A stretch of 64,000 nt of DNA. Source: Bradyrhizobium paxllaeri (lineage in GTDB: Bacteria; Pseudomonadota; Alphaproteobacteria; Rhizobiales; Xanthobacteraceae). The notes beneath the pieces are model-generated. The model saw only the letters and a list, made by a program, of their open reading frames with translations, had not been told where the DNA came from and did not search any database. Every line of letters begins with the position of its first letter. Within the stretch, counting starts at the first letter, position 1. This document shows, in pieces, positions 8,769 through 18,239 of this stretch. The stretch lies in contig NZ_CP042968.1 in the NCBI RefSeq assembly GCF_001693515.2, forward strand, positions 4,836,001 to 4,900,000, in the 5' to 3' direction. Made by a program: the position numbers and the translations under genes.

Positions 8769-10343
8769 TCAGAAGTTACGCTGAGCGCGCACGTTCAGGA
8801 ACACAGTGCTCTGGTCCCGGAACTCGTAGATCGCGGCCGGCTTGGGAGCCACGCCAGGGAGAGCTGCGAAACCGTCGAACTTCTGGTCGAGGAAGAACGC
8901 ACCGACTTCAGCCGAGAACGTCAGGTTCCTGACGGGGGTCCAGCGCGTGACGACACCAACCTGGGCAAAGTTGAAGTCTGGATTACAGGTGTAGGTCACC
9001 CCCTGCCCCGCGACTGCAACCCCGAAAGCGGCGCACATAGCACCCTTGGCGGAGGCCAGATCACCCACGCTGCCATCGTACCGAACTTGACCGTAGCTTC
9101 CCCAAAGGCTGGTCGACCAGAAGGGATCCCAGTTGTGGTTGAACGCACCACGGACACCCCAAGCGTTCGTCAGCTTGAGACCCTGGGTCGCACCGCCACC
9201 GATACCACCCGAGTAGATGGCGTCAGTTGTGGCACCGAAGCCGACGCTCTGGTAAGCGCCCGGAATGCCCGTGCTGCCGAACATCAGGAAGTTCGGCGAA
9301 CCGCCAGAGGTCGAGACCACGGCCTTCGTCATACCCTTGGCGAAGGTGGCGTCCATCTTGATGTCGTCGCCCGCACCGGTCGGGAGGTTCTTGATCTGCA
9401 AGGCAGCCGTCACCGCTCCACCCCACTTGCTGTCAGGGTGACCGTTGATTTCCGAAAGGGTGGTCGGAACAGCATTAGCTCCCAGCACGTTGTAGGAAGC
9501 ATTCACGTTATGCAACGCGCCTGCAATCTGGAACAGACCCCAAGCCTGATCGACGCGGATGTTGCCGACGATATCAGGAGCTTGGATGCCGCCGTAGGCA
9601 TTGGAGGGAACGTTGGTGCCGGCAGCCGGGAGGCCAAGCGAAAGGTTGCCGACAGAGGTGCGGCTGAACACGGTCGGATCATCGAGACCGATGGTGGCCG
9701 ACACGCCGTTGCCGAACTGCGCGGTGTACTGGATGTTGTTGACGCCGGTCACGTAGTCCGGACCGCCCATCAAGAACGAGTTGTTGTTGCCCGGATAGCC
9801 GTTCCAGGGGGTCGCGTAGGCCGAAGCCGACTTACCGAAGGTGAAACCAGCGAACTGGATGAACACCATTTCAACCGCGACGTAACCACCGCCAGCGGTG
9901 TTCAGCAACGAGCTGTTCAAGCCACCCAGCTGCGATCCAACCGCAAGACCCGGGTTGGAGCTTCCGAAATTGTTGAACTGGAAGTCGGCCTGACCGAAGG
10001 TGCGGACAACGCCATATTCAGTGGCGGTACGGGTATCAACCGTCAGCGCCATACGCGAACGGGAGTTGAAGAAATCGCGGTAGCGGTTGCCCTGACCGTT
10101 ATCGCCGTTCCAGAACGGAGCACCGTAGATGCCGCCGTTGAACGTGGTGTCGACGCGTAGATAACCACCCAGCTTGATGCAGGTATCAGTGCCCGGGATA
10201 TAGAAGAACCCCGCGCCGTATAGGGAGCAGATCCTCACGTACTCGACCGCTTTGGCCTTGACGGGAAGATCGGCCGCCTGTGCTCCGCCCATAGCGACGA
10301 GTGCCGCCGCTGAGCCGAGAATAAGGCTCTTAACCATCTTCAT
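8769..10343 (-). CDS. Outer-membrane porin (Porin_2 family)
   Basis: 524 residues from the ATG at 10343, preceded by GGAGG. The N-terminus MKMVKSLILGSAAALVAMGG with cleavage after AQA|ADLPVKAK is the standard signal peptide of rhizobial porins, followed by VEYVRICSLYGAGFFYIPGT with two cysteines and the LGGYLRVDTTFN strand. The body alternates polar and aromatic residues as in a 16-strand barrel and ends in an aromatic strand with C-terminal Phe (NVRAQRNF). It forms trimeric channels for small solutes and is usually very abundant. It has its own terminator and a long upstream region. Confidence 0.93.
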   Translation of the reverse strand: MKMVKSLILGSAAALVAMGGAQAADLPVKAKAVEYVRICSLYGAGFFYIPGTDTCIKLGGYLRVDTTFNGGIYGAPFWNGDNGQGNRYRDFFNSRSRMALTVDTRTATEYGVVRTFGQADFQFNNFGSSNPGLAVGSQLGGLNSSLLNTAGGGYVAVEMVFIQFAGFTFGKSASAYATPWNGYPGNNNSFLMGGPDYVTGVNNIQYTAQFGNGVSATIGLDDPTVFSRTSVGNLSLGLPAAGTNVPSNAYGGIQAPDIVGNIRVDQAWGLFQIAGALHNVNASYNVLGANAVPTTLSEINGHPDSKWGGAVTAALQIKNLPTGAGDDIKMDATFAKGMTKAVVSTSGGSPNFLMFGSTGIPGAYQSVGFGATTDAIYSGGIGGGATQGLKLTNAWGVRGAFNHNWDPFWSTSLWGSYGQVRYDGSVGDLASAKGAMCAAFGVAVAGQGVTYTCNPDFNFAQVGVVTRWTPVRNLTFSAEVGAFFLDQKFDGFAALPGVAPKPAAIYEFRDQSTVFLNVRAQRNF

Positions 10344-11211
10344 GCTAAACCTCCAAGTTGCTCTGTAGGGAAGGTTCCGGATCCGCTGGGTGAAACACCC
10401 GTAAGGCTGGTTCCCTTGTCCCCGTAAAACCCGCTTAGTCGCTTCGCGCCTTCGGACACACCCGCATGAACGCGAGGGACTTAAGCGAACCATCTAAAAC
10501 GGGGCGACCTCGGGATGCCCCCCTCCGTCGCACGATCACAATTACCGAGGACTTCTGCACAAGCAACAAAGGAACCGCTTCGGACACCACGGCTCGTCCC
10601 CTTTTCCGAAGGGTGTTGCACAAATAACACGTGTTTGTGATCGCGCTTTTCTTACAACCGATTGGTTTTGCTATATATTTTGAATAGTTCCATTTGACGT
10701 CCGAAAACTGTCGTGGGCACCGCAGCAACCGCCCTCCACCCCACCGAAGCGCTGTTGCAGGCATCGAATCGAACCGGCGATTCCGCCGATTCCATCCCCC
10801 GACATCACACACATAATAGAGTCATCTGCGGAGCTTCCTTCGTCGGGCCGGCAACCGAAAGCAGCGCCTGGCTTGCGCCAACTATTAAGGCTCAGGCTGC
10901 CGCACCTCGCTGTCAGCGACGTGCTGGGCGGGAACCGAATCGCCGGCAAGCGGCGTCGAATCACGTTCGCGCGACGAATGTTTCATTTCGAGGCATTCGG
11001 AGCTGGCACGCCAGGATGTCCGACGGAGGCCGCCGCCGCGATGAGCACGCAAGGCGCGTGTCCCGAGGTCGCGGCGTCTGTGTTCCTGCAGTACAACACC
11101 TCGAAAGCGGGCATTGCGGAAGCGCGTAGCGCCCGCGCCTCCAAATGGCCTCGGCGTAATTTGAATCTGCCGCTTGCGGCTGGCCCTCGCGTCAGGCATA
11201 TCCGCGCACAT
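10344..11211. other. 868-base non-coding stretch between porin and tRNA-Ser
   Basis: No credible gene was found. Short frames in this region lack domains and are partly antisense to the tRNA. The porin-proximal 350 bases presumably hold its promoter and leader; an AT-rich patch at 10655-10690 (with ctatatattttgaatag) is the best promoter candidate, which would imply a leader of about 300 bases. No riboswitch or small-RNA family was recognised. Confidence 0.4.
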
Positions 11212-11305
11212 GGAGCTGTGGCCGAGTGGCTGAAGGCGGCGGTTTGCTAAACCGTTATAGGGTTGTAAAGCCCTATCGAGGGTTCGAATCCCTCCGGCTC
11301 CGCCA
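11212..11305 (+). tRNA. tRNA-Ser (anticodon GCU)
   Basis: The acceptor arm GGAGCTG pairs with CGGCTCC (11295-11301), followed by discriminator G and an encoded CCA (11303-11305). The anticodon loop TTGCTAA gives anticodon GCT, reading AGC and AGU. The long variable arm (about 11263-11279) and the ggttcgaatcc T-arm are typical of class II tRNA-Ser. Confidence 0.96.
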
Positions 11306-11413
11306 CCCGCCTTAGCTTGCGCTTCGGCGCGGCATGCCGGCGATGAAGCGGAAGCGACGGCGGGCTTGTCCCGATCACTCCCCCACCACCCGAAGGCCGT
11401 CAGGGCGTAGGGT

Positions 11414-11446
11414 GTCTCCCGAAGCTCCGCAGGAATGCAGGGAGAC
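11414..11446. repeat. Hairpin upstream of the GIY-YIG remnant
   Basis: GTCTCCC (11414-11420) and GGGAGAC (11440-11446) form a perfect 7-bp stem around a 19-base loop, ten bases before the ATG of the GIY-YIG remnant. It may have been a translational control element of that gene. Confidence 0.5.
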
Positions 11447-11455
11447 TGTAGCCAC

Positions 11456-11706
11456 ATGTGGTACGTCTACTTCCTCGAGGTGAGAATGGTGACATCTATA
11501 TCGGATCAACGGACGATCTCCGACGTAGAGTGGCGTCCCATCAGCAAGGACACGTCATCTCGACAAGCAAGTATTTGCCCTTGATTCTTCGTTCATATGT
11601 CGCGACGAGGTGACGGCTCGCAGTCTCGAACGGTATTTCAAGTCGGGATCTGGTCGACTTCCCACTAGCGGTTCTGATCGCGCAGATTCACTATCGCCAC
11701 GGTGAC
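11456..11706 (+). pseudogene. GIY-YIG nuclease-like gene, inactivated by two frameshifts
   Basis: From the ATG at 11456 the frame gives MWYVYFLEVR, then at about 11485 a missing base moves the match to the next frame, which reads NGDIYIGSTDDLRRRVASHQ and goes on to LPLILRSYVA. A second shift near 11607 is needed to continue as DEVTARSLERYFKSGSG, after which the family's C-terminal part is lost and a stop follows at about 11704. The three pieces together give the Y-Y-IG core, the helix arginine and the ERYFKSGSG helix of small URI-like GIY-YIG proteins. Not translated as one protein unless the sequence has errors. Confidence 0.85.
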
Positions 11707-11720
11707 AAGTGGAGGCCAGC

Positions 11721-12677
11721 ATGAAGAAGGAGGAACTCGAAGCGATCCTCGGCGACGGCAAGAGCCAGCCTGACCTTGGTCCGATCGAAGATTATCTCCA
11801 CGCGGTCGCGACGCAACGCAAGCTGCCGGATTTCGCCATCGGAATTTGCGTGCTGCGAATTGAAGAATCCGCGCCGATATTGCGCACCCTGCTGGAGCGG
11901 GCGGCGGACGGCGCGATCTTGTCCGATGACGAGAGCCTGCTGCTGTTTCGCGGGATCCATATCCTGGGCGGTGCGCGCGACAGCAAGGCTTGCCAGCCGC
12001 TGCTGCGTTTGCTGCGCCTTCCCACCCCCGACCTGGACGATCTGCTCGGCGCTGCCGTGACCGAAGGCATGGCGAAGATCGTGGCCGGTGTGTTCGACGG
12101 CGATACCGACGCGCTGTTCGCATTGATGGTCGACAGCTCGATCGACGAGTTTGTCCGGCAAGCACTGTTCGGCGCAGCGACGTTTCTGGCGTGGGAGCGC
12201 CGCATCGATCGCGATCGGCTGCAGGAATTTCTCGTCAGGTTCTATGAAACGCGGCCGGCAGAAGATGGCGACCAAGCCTGGGCAGGCTGGCTCCAAGCGA
12301 TCGCCCTGCTCGGCCTGCGCGATCTGGTGCCGCTGGTCGACACGGCTTTCCGCGAAGACCGCATTCCGGAGGAGTGGATCGATCGCGCTCAGTTCGATGA
12401 GGATCTTGCGGGCGCCGAACGGGCGCCCGATGACATCGACCGGTTCACGCAGGTCAACCTCGGGTACATCGAGGACGTGCTCGATGCGCTGGCCTGGACG
12501 CGCGGCTCCGAGGACGACGTGTTCGAGGAAGGCGATGAGACCTGGGCCGATCTCGCGTATCCGAATGAGCCTGTCAGAAACCCTTGGCGCCACGTCGGAC
12601 GCAACGATCCATGCCCTTGTGGGAGCGGCAAGAAGGCCAAGAAATGCTGTCTTGCCAACGGAGAACCGCCGGCCTGA
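11721..12677 (+). CDS. DUF1186 domain protein with C-terminal SEC-C zinc motif
   Basis: 318 residues from the ATG at 11721, with GGAGG at 11710-11714. Most of the protein (about residues 5-260) is alpha-helical with repeated Leu/Ala-rich helix pairs, matching DUF1186. The last 30 residues hold a SEC-C motif, [16 protein letters not shown], the C-x-C...C-C zinc-binding module also found at the end of SecA. Family function is unknown; SEC-C modules bind zinc and mediate contacts with proteins or ribosomes. It follows the decayed GIY-YIG gene by about 15 bases. Confidence 0.85.
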   Translation: MKKEELEAILGDGKSQPDLGPIEDYLHAVATQRKLPDFAIGICVLRIEESAPILRTLLERAADGAILSDDESLLLFRGIHILGGARDSKACQPLLRLLRLPTPDLDDLLGAAVTEGMAKIVAGVFDGDTDALFALMVDSSIDEFVRQALFGAATFLAWERRIDRDRLQEFLVRFYETRPAEDGDQAWAGWLQAIALLGLRDLVPLVDTAFREDRIPEEWIDRAQFDEDLAGAERAPDDIDRFTQVNLGYIEDVLDALAWTRGSEDDVFEEGDETWADLAYPNEPVRNPWRHVGRNDPCPCGSGKKAKKCCLANGEPPA

Positions 12678-12695
12678 CGCCGGTCGCTCCGAACC

Positions 12696-12962
12696 TCAGT
12701 GCGCGGTCATCCAGGCGCGGGCTTCGCGCTGTGCGGTGGCGATTTCGGCATCCGACATCATCGCGGCGACCTCGCGGCGCATCGAGATGGCATCCGCACG
12801 CCCCTTCAGCGCGGCGAGATTGAACCATTTGTGGGCCGCGACGAGATTGACCACGCCGGAACGGCCGCTCGCCCAGTAAAGACCACGCTCGAACAGCACG
12901 TCCGGGATCGCGGTGGCTTCCACCGGAATTGCAGTATCGAGATCAATGTTCCCCTGAAACAT
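12696..12962 (-). CDS. Small Sel1-like repeat protein
   Basis: 88 residues. The central helices (LFERGLYWASGRSGVVNLVA, then AHKWFNLAALKGRADAI) resemble one Sel1/TPR-like repeat, in which a helix pair follows the pattern A..LG..Y..G.G...N...A..WF..AA..G. The end is a helical RREVAAMMSDAEI segment. Such proteins usually act in protein-protein contacts. It is convergent with the DUF1186 gene, 18 bases away. No partner is evident. Homology by pattern only. Confidence 0.7.
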   Translation of the reverse strand: MFQGNIDLDTAIPVEATAIPDVLFERGLYWASGRSGVVNLVAAHKWFNLAALKGRADAISMRREVAAMMSDAEIATAQREARAWMTAH

Positions 12963-13802
12963 CCTCAGCTCCCCTTTTTATCGTTGCCGCCCTCCCCCGA
13001 GCGCGGCCCCTGTCCACTGTTAGTCTGCCTGTTATTCCCAACGCCGTTTTCCGGTCTGTTGTTGGGATGATCATGGCCGATCAAATTTGAAGGGCAGTTT
13101 AAGGTTCGCGATGAACGGGATGTAAACGCGCGCAGCGCGCCGCCAAACGCGAAATCGCAGAAGTGCCTGCGGCACAGGGAGAAGTGGCCAATCGTGAAGT
13201 TCGGTTTACCCTGCGGTTTCGCAGAACGATAACCATTGCGGCAAGGTCGGCGTCATCATTCGTCAGGCGAGCCGGTGCCGTCTCGTGCGACGGGCGTTCG
13301 TGTCGCGGCGGCTACCAAATGGCAGAGGGTGACGCGCCCCGGAGCGACGGCGGAACCGAGACGATCGACGCCTGCGGATGATCGACAATGAGCGGGGGGA
13401 AACTGTTTGGCGCCGCGCGCCTAGTGCGGCAGCTGTCGGAGCGCTCCAGCTAAAGTGGGCGTTCCGGGGGCCGAGTACGCCCCTTAGGGGACGAGTGCTC
13501 CCCGAGGGAACGAGGGCGTCGGCGAACACGTCAGGACCAGATTTCATACCGGGCTTTGGCCCCGGTGAAACTGCGGGTAGTTAAGGATACCCGCACCGAA
13601 CGAAGAAAGCCTGTTTCTTCTGCCGGACCGGTTTTGAAAGAGCGGGCCTCGTGAGAAGAACGCTCTTTCCGAAATACGATCCAGCCGTTGACCTGATGTC
13701 TCGCCGACACCCTCTTTCGTCGACCGGAGCCTTCAGCGTTTAGTCCTGGGGCTCAAGTGACGTGCCGGCATCAAGCCGCCGGCAATTTTCAAAGAAGCGA
13801 AT
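12963..13802. other. 840-base gene-poor region
   Basis: I see no convincing gene. Frames at 13263-13547 (minus) and 13378-13584 (plus) overlap one another and have low-complexity composition without domains. There is a hairpin at 13763-13784 (TGCCGGC / GCCGGCA) followed by four T residues on the plus strand. The block around 13430-13580 is rich in short G- and C-runs and could fold, but I recognise no RNA family. Confidence 0.4.
13763..13788 (+). terminator. Possible terminator hairpin
   Basis: TGCCGGC (13763-13769) pairs with GCCGGCA (13778-13784), with a short T-run after it on the plus strand. It lies just beyond the stop of the Lys-rich small gene, which is on the minus strand, so it could serve either direction. 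Weak T-tract. Confidence 0.4.
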
Positions 13803-13895
13803 TTACTTCTTCTTCTTGGCGACCTTGCGGGTCTTCTTCGCAGTCTTCTTCACTGCGCTCTTCGCTTTCTTTGCCTTCTTAGCTTTCTTGGCCAT
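13803..13895 (-). CDS. Lys/Ala-rich 30-residue protein (histone-tail-like)
   Basis: A 30-codon frame from the ATG at 13895, preceded by a strong AGGAGG eight bases upstream. The peptide is MAKKAKKAKKAKSAVKKTAK followed by KTRKVAKKKK: about half lysine, with AKK repeats like the C-terminal tails of bacterial histone H1-like proteins and of TopA in this same window. It would be strongly cationic and likely to bind DNA or RNA. It stands alone between two gene-poor stretches. The ribosome-binding site and clean start-stop support translation; function is unknown. Confidence 0.75.
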   Translation of the reverse strand: MAKKAKKAKKAKSAVKKTAKKTRKVAKKKK

Positions 13896-14460
13896 GTTGC
13901 CCTCCTAATGTAAGTGAGATGGCTTAGTCGCTGCGTGCACTCGGGAATCGAGATGCACTACATCCCGAATACACCAACGCACTCAAAAAAACAGCGTCCC
14001 GCTTAAGGAAGTGTTGACACGGCGACGAGAGAGCGCGCGAAGCACTTCGTTCGACAACACCATGATAGGTGCGCGGCTCGACGCGAAAAGTGTCGCAACG
14101 ATCGACATCGATGTTTGCAAATATTGCAGGAAGCGCCTGTGCCGCAGTGCTTTCTTTGATTCACTGAAGTGACGATCAACGCATGCGCGCGTTCACCGCG
14201 ACTCACTGATGCCGCCCAAAAGCCGTGTGCACGGACTCTGAGTCGCAAGCTTTGGCAATAAAAAAATTTTCATGGTCACAGCGTTGGCGTCTCATCGCCG
14301 CTCGCCAAAACCGAACTTTTTTGCGAATCGCGAACACCGATTCGCAACTGCGCTGTCGGTCGCGATGATGAATTTCAGATCGCGATGGACGATCGATGCA
14401 CGTGCTCGCGCATCGATCGCGATGTCATCAACGCCAGAGTCGTCCCGTTACGGGACGCTT
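13896..14460. other. 565-base non-coding region upstream of the Lys-rich gene
   Basis: No credible coding sequence. A frame at 14003-14248 (minus) has no domain. The half nearest gatB (14360-14457) is crowded with GATCG/CGATC palindromes, including a 9-bp hairpin GATCGATGC / GCATCGATC (14391-14418). An A/T-run (aataaaaaaattttc, about 14259-14273) is the most AT-rich patch. Confidence 0.4.
14441..14457 (-). terminator. Hairpin just after gatB
   Basis: CGTCCCG-TTA-CGGGACG is a perfect 7-bp palindromic stem three bases beyond the gatB stop codon. No T-tract follows on the minus strand, so it may protect the 3' end or work with Rho rather than terminate by itself. Confidence 0.45.
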
Positions 14461-15945
14461 TCAGATGCCGAGCTTTGCTTTCAAGAGATCGTTGACGGCT
14501 TGCGGATTGGCCTTGCCGCCCGATTGCTTCATCACCTGGCCGACGAACCAGCCGGCAAGCTGCGGCTTGGCTTTCGCCTGCGCGACCTTGTCCGGATTGG
14601 CCGCGATGATGTCGTCGACGACCTTCTCGATCGCGCCGAGATCGGTCACCTGCTTCATGCCGCGGCTTTCCACCAGTTCGCGCGGGTCGCCGCCTTCGGC
14701 CCAGACGATCTCGAACAGGTCTTTTGCGATCTTGCCGGAGATCGTGCCCTCGCCGATCAGGTCGACGATCGCAGCCAACTGCGCCGCCGACAACGGCGAG
14801 TCCGCGATGTCATGGCCTTCCTTGTTGAGGCGGCCGAACAGCTCGTTGATTACCCAGTTGGCGGCGAGCTTGCCGTCGCGCGCCTTGTCGGCAAGGCCTG
14901 CCAGCACGGTCTCATAGAACACCGCGCTCTCGCGCTCGGCTACCAGCACGCCGGCATCGTAGGCCGACAGGCCAAGGCTCTCGATGAAGCGCGCCTTCTT
15001 CTGGTCCGGCAATTCCGGCAGCTTCGCCTTGAGCTCATCGACATAAGCTTGGCTGAACTCGAGCGGCAGCAGGTCGGGATCCGGAAAATAACGATAGTCG
15101 TGCGCCTCTTCCTTGGAACGCATCGAGCGCGTCTCGCCCTTGTTGGGGTCGAACAGCCGCGTCTCCTGGTCGATGACACCGCCATCCTCGATGATCTCGA
15201 TCTGGCGCCGCGCCTCGTATTCGATCGCCTGGCCGATGAAGTTGATCGAGTTCATGTTCTTGATTTCGCAGCGGGTGCCGAGCGGACCGCCCGGTTTACG
15301 CACGGAAACGTTCACATCGGCGCGCAAGCTGCCCTTCTCCATGTCGCCGTCGCAGGTGCCGAGATAGCGCAGGATCGAACGCAGTTTGGTCACATAGGCC
15401 TTGGCCTGTTCGGCATCGCGAATGTCCGGTTTCGAGACGATTTCCATCAGCGCGACGCCGCAGCGGTTGAGGTCGACAAACGACATCGACGGCGACTGGT
15501 CGTGCAGCAATTTGCCGGCGTCCTGCTCCAGGTGCAGCCGCTCGATGCCGATGGTGGCGGTCTTGCCGCCACCGAGTTCGACCGTGACCTCGCCCTCGCC
15601 GACCACAGGCGACTTGTACTGGCTGATTTGGTAGCCCTGCGGCGAGTCCGGATAGAAATAGTTCTTGCGGTCAAACACCGAGCGCAGGTTGATCTTGGCG
15701 TTGAGGCCAAGACCGGTGCGCACGGCCTGGCGGACGCACTCTTCATTGATCACGGGCAGCATGCCGGGCATCGCGGCATCAACCAGCGACACATGGCTGT
15801 TCGGCTCGCCGCCGAACTCGGTCGAGGCACCGGAGAACAGTTTTGATTTCGAGGTGACCTGGGCGTGCACCTCCATCCCGATCACGACTTCCCAGTCGCC
15901 GGTCTGGCCCTTGATCAGTTTTCCCGGCTTCACTGACACGTTCAT
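14461..15945 (-). CDS. gatB: Aspartyl/glutamyl-tRNA amidotransferase subunit B
   Basis: 494 residues from the ATG at 15945. N-terminal GatB domain motifs are clear: [20 protein letters not shown], the [10 protein letters not shown] segment and [17 protein letters not shown]. The C-terminal YqeY-like domain contains [13 protein letters not shown] and [19 protein letters not shown]. GatB activates Glu-tRNA(Gln) or Asp-tRNA(Asn) by phosphorylation before amide transfer. The start overlaps the stop of the small upstream gene by four bases (ATGA), so translation is coupled. A longer in-frame extension upstream was rejected because it overlaps that gene. Confidence 0.97.
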   Translation of the reverse strand: MNVSVKPGKLIKGQTGDWEVVIGMEVHAQVTSKSKLFSGASTEFGGEPNSHVSLVDAAMPGMLPVINEECVRQAVRTGLGLNAKINLRSVFDRKNYFYPDSPQGYQISQYKSPVVGEGEVTVELGGGKTATIGIERLHLEQDAGKLLHDQSPSMSFVDLNRCGVALMEIVSKPDIRDAEQAKAYVTKLRSILRYLGTCDGDMEKGSLRADVNVSVRKPGGPLGTRCEIKNMNSINFIGQAIEYEARRQIEIIEDGGVIDQETRLFDPNKGETRSMRSKEEAHDYRYFPDPDLLPLEFSQAYVDELKAKLPELPDQKKARFIESLGLSAYDAGVLVAERESAVFYETVLAGLADKARDGKLAANWVINELFGRLNKEGHDIADSPLSAAQLAAIVDLIGEGTISGKIAKDLFEIVWAEGGDPRELVESRGMKQVTDLGAIEKVVDDIIAANPDKVAQAKAKPQLAGWFVGQVMKQSGGKANPQAVNDLLKAKLGI

Positions 15946-16235
15946 GCTTTTCCACTCCCGAGCAGCGCGGTCACGATCCGCTCCCATTCGGCTTCCAGAG
16001 AATCCTTTGCCACCGGCTGGCCGGCCTGGCGATACCAGTAGCCGGCATTGCCGAGATCGCCTTCGACGCGGTGCAGATAGGCGTGCACCCAGGCGGAGTT
16101 GGCGTCGCTCTCGTCCTGGACGATCTTGTGTGCCGCGTCCCAATTTCCTTTCGCCGCCCACCACAATGCGGCCAGCGGCGGTGACAGCGTCGATGCCGGC
16201 GCCGCGTCCGAGAGGCTGGCGCGGAAATCGGCCAT
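15942..16235 (-). CDS. Small protein of unknown function inside the gat operon
   Basis: 97 residues from the ATG at 16235 with GGTGGTAGG upstream; a GTG four codons earlier would overlap gatA. The sequence is helical, with [40 protein letters not shown] and WYRQAGQPV, a pattern suggesting TPR-like helices. It overlaps gatB by four bases (ATGA) and starts next to the end of gatA (stop at 16238), so it is embedded in the operon. I do not recognise a named family. Embedding and coupling suggest co-expression with the amidotransferase, not necessarily a role in it. Confidence 0.82.
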   Translation of the reverse strand: MADFRASLSDAAPASTLSPPLAALWWAAKGNWDAAHKIVQDESDANSAWVHAYLHRVEGDLGNAGYWYRQAGQPVAKDSLEAEWERIVTALLGSGKA

Positions 16236-16237
16236 AC

Positions 16238-17713
16238 CTACCACCACCTCTGCGGCGTGAAGCGGCCGGCCGCCTGCTCCAACACTTCGCCGAGCGAAAA
16301 CAGCGTCTCCTCGTCGAACGGACGGCCGATCAGTTGCAGGCCAAGCGGCAGGCCTTGCGCGTCCTTGCCGGCGGGCACGGCGATGCCCGGCAGCCCCGCC
16401 ATGTTCACGGTGACGGTGAAGATGTCGTTGAGATACATCTCGACCGGATCGGCGCCGGCCTTTTCGCCGACACCGAAGGCGGCCGACGGCGTCGCCGGCG
16501 TCAGGATCGCGTTGATGCCCTTGGCGAAGCAGTCCTCAAAGTCCTTCTTGATCAGCGTGCGGACTTTTTGCGCGCGCAGATAATAGGCATCGTAATAGCC
16601 GGCTGAGAGCACATAGGTGCCGATCATGACGCGGCGACGCACTTCGTCGCCAAAACCTTCGGCGCGGGTGCCTTCGTACAGCTCGCCAATGCTGCGGCCC
16701 GGCACGCGCAGCCCGTACCGCACGCCGTCGTAGCGCGCGAGGTTGGACGAGGCTTCCGCCGGCGCCACGATGTAATAGGCCGGCAGCGCGTATTTGGTGT
16801 GCGGCAGCGATATCTCGACCAGCTCGGCGCCGGCCGCCTTCAGCCAGGCCGCACCTTCGGTCCAGAGCTTTTCGATTTCCGCCGGCATGCCGTCGAGACG
16901 GTATTCCCTGGGAATGCCGATCTTCATGCCCTTCACGGACTTGCCGATCGCGGCTTCATAATCGGGCACGCCGATGTCGACCGAGGTCGTGTCCTTCGGG
17001 TCGTGGCCGGCCATCGAGCGCATCAGGATCGCGGCGTCGCGCGTGGTGCGGGCAATCGGCCCCGCCTGGTCGAGCGAAGACGCGAATGCCACGATGCCCC
17101 AGCGCGAGCAGCGGCCGTAAGTTGGCTTGACGCCGACGGTAGCGGTCAAGGCGGCGGGTTGGCGGATCGAACCGCCGGTGTCGGTCGCGGTCGCGCCCAT
17201 GCAGAGCAGCGCCGCCACGGCGGAGGCCGATCCGCCGGACGAGCCGCCCGGCACCAGCGCGGTGTTGGAACCCTCGCGCCGCCACGGATTGACCACGGGG
17301 CCGAAGCACGAGGTCTCGTTCGACGAGCCCATCGCGAATTCGTCGTTGTTGAGCTTGCCGAGCATGACCGCGCCGTCGCGCCAGAGCTGCGAGGTCACCG
17401 TCGATTCGTAAGGCGGCACGAAATTGCCGAGGATTTTTGAGCACGCGGTGGTGCGCACGTCCTTGGTCGCGAACAGGTCCTTGATGCCGAGCGGAATGCC
17501 GGCCAGCGGCCCGCCCTCGCCCTTGGCAATCTTGGCATCGACCGCGCGTGCCATGTCGCGGGCCTTCTCCGGCGTTTCCAGCACGAAGGCATTGAGCGAA
17601 CGCGCCGCTTCGACGGCGGCGAGATGCGCGTCCGTCAGTTCAAGCGATGTGAAAGACTTGCTCGCGAGGCCCTCTCGGGCCTCGGCGATCGTCAGGGATG
17701 TCAGGTCAGTCAT
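16238..17713 (-). CDS. gatA: Aspartyl/glutamyl-tRNA amidotransferase subunit A
   Basis: 491 residues. This amidase-signature subunit releases ammonia from glutamine and feeds it to GatB. The Ser-cisSer-Lys triad is visible: Lys78 in [10 protein letters not shown], Ser158 in [10 protein letters not shown] and Ser182 in [11 protein letters not shown]. The end [12 protein letters not shown] and [14 protein letters not shown] is also diagnostic. Its ATG overlaps the stop of the 70-residue upstream gene by four bases. Together with GatB and GatC it makes Gln-tRNA(Gln) and/or Asn-tRNA(Asn) in organisms lacking the direct synthetases. Confidence 0.97.
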   Translation of the reverse strand: MTDLTSLTIAEAREGLASKSFTSLELTDAHLAAVEAARSLNAFVLETPEKARDMARAVDAKIAKGEGGPLAGIPLGIKDLFATKDVRTTACSKILGNFVPPYESTVTSQLWRDGAVMLGKLNNDEFAMGSSNETSCFGPVVNPWRREGSNTALVPGGSSGGSASAVAALLCMGATATDTGGSIRQPAALTATVGVKPTYGRCSRWGIVAFASSLDQAGPIARTTRDAAILMRSMAGHDPKDTTSVDIGVPDYEAAIGKSVKGMKIGIPREYRLDGMPAEIEKLWTEGAAWLKAAGAELVEISLPHTKYALPAYYIVAPAEASSNLARYDGVRYGLRVPGRSIGELYEGTRAEGFGDEVRRRVMIGTYVLSAGYYDAYYLRAQKVRTLIKKDFEDCFAKGINAILTPATPSAAFGVGEKAGADPVEMYLNDIFTVTVNMAGLPGIAVPAGKDAQGLPLGLQLIGRPFDEETLFSLGEVLEQAAGRFTPQRWW

Positions 17714-17922
17714 TTATTGATCGGGCTGCAGAAGAACGGAGAAAGCGTCTTGTCGTTGGCGGGATCGTTGGACTTGGGCCGGGTCCTTTCATTGGCCTCG
17801 AGCTGATCGAGGACAGCGTCCATCGCCTTGTCGGGATCGGCGGCCTTGCCCTGCCGCTCCATCGCGTCGAGATAGTTCATGTAGGCCTGATAGGCCTTTT
17901 CATCGTCGCAGAGCAGACACAT
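17710..17922 (-). CDS. Small CxxC protein between gatC and gatA
   Basis: 70 residues beginning [20 protein letters not shown]. The opening CLLC pair could bind a metal or act in redox chemistry; the middle is one amphipathic helix ([20 protein letters not shown]) and the end is polar, with a third cysteine (FFCSPINK). It is 29 bases after gatC and overlaps gatA by four bases (ATGA), so it is translationally coupled to gatA. No family is recognised. The composition matches the flanking genes. Confidence 0.78.
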   Translation of the reverse strand: MCLLCDDEKAYQAYMNYLDAMERQGKAADPDKAMDAVLDQLEANERTRPKSNDPANDKTLSPFFCSPINK

Positions 17923-17951
17923 CGGACTTCCGATCTCAAGACAGAGTAAAG

Positions 17952-18239
17952 TTACTCAATGACCTTCGGCACCAGGAAGAAATGGTTCTGCGTTTCCGGC
18001 GCATTCCTCACGATATCATCGGGAATTTCGCCGTCATTGACCGCGTCGGGCCGCTTCTTCATTTCCATCGGTGTTACCGAGGTCATCGGTTCGACGCCGT
18101 CGACGTTCACTTCCGAAAGCTGCTCCACGAAAGCCAGCATGGCGTTCAACTCGCCCTGCAGATGGGGAACCTCGGCCTCGGTGACCGCAATTCGCGCCAG
18201 GTGCGCGATGCGGCGAACGGTGGCGGCATCAACAGACAT
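17952..18239 (-). CDS. gatC: Aspartyl/glutamyl-tRNA amidotransferase subunit C
   Basis: 95 residues from the ATG at 18239, the typical length. Motifs include [17 protein letters not shown] at the N-terminus, [35 protein letters not shown] and the C-terminal [17 protein letters not shown]. GatC wraps GatA and GatB together. It leads the operon gatC, 70-aa gene, gatA, 97-aa gene, gatB. A longer in-frame upstream extension has no homology and was left out. Confidence 0.97.
   Translation of the reverse strand: MSVDAATVRRIAHLARIAVTEAEVPHLQGELNAMLAFVEQLSEVNVDGVEPMTSVTPMEMKKRPDAVNDGEIPDDIVRNAPETQNHFFLVPKVIE

Noticed and set aside
8709..10160. 483-codon plus-strand frame across the porin
   Set aside because: Opposite the porin, which has a signal peptide, ribosome-binding site and terminator; no domain in the frame.
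10885..11457. 190-codon minus frame across the tRNA
   Set aside because: Reads antisense through tRNA-Ser; contains the GGIRTLD-type peptide that such antisense frames generate.
13263..13584. Overlapping frames in the 840-base gene-poor region
   Set aside because: Two opposing frames with Arg/Ser/Pro-rich composition and no domain; treated as non-coding.
14272..15846. 524-codon plus-strand frame across gatB
   Set aside because: Antisense to gatB, no homology visible.
15946..16164. Longer N-terminus for GatB
   Set aside because: Overlaps the 97-residue gene in another frame; homology to GatB begins only at the ATG at 15945.
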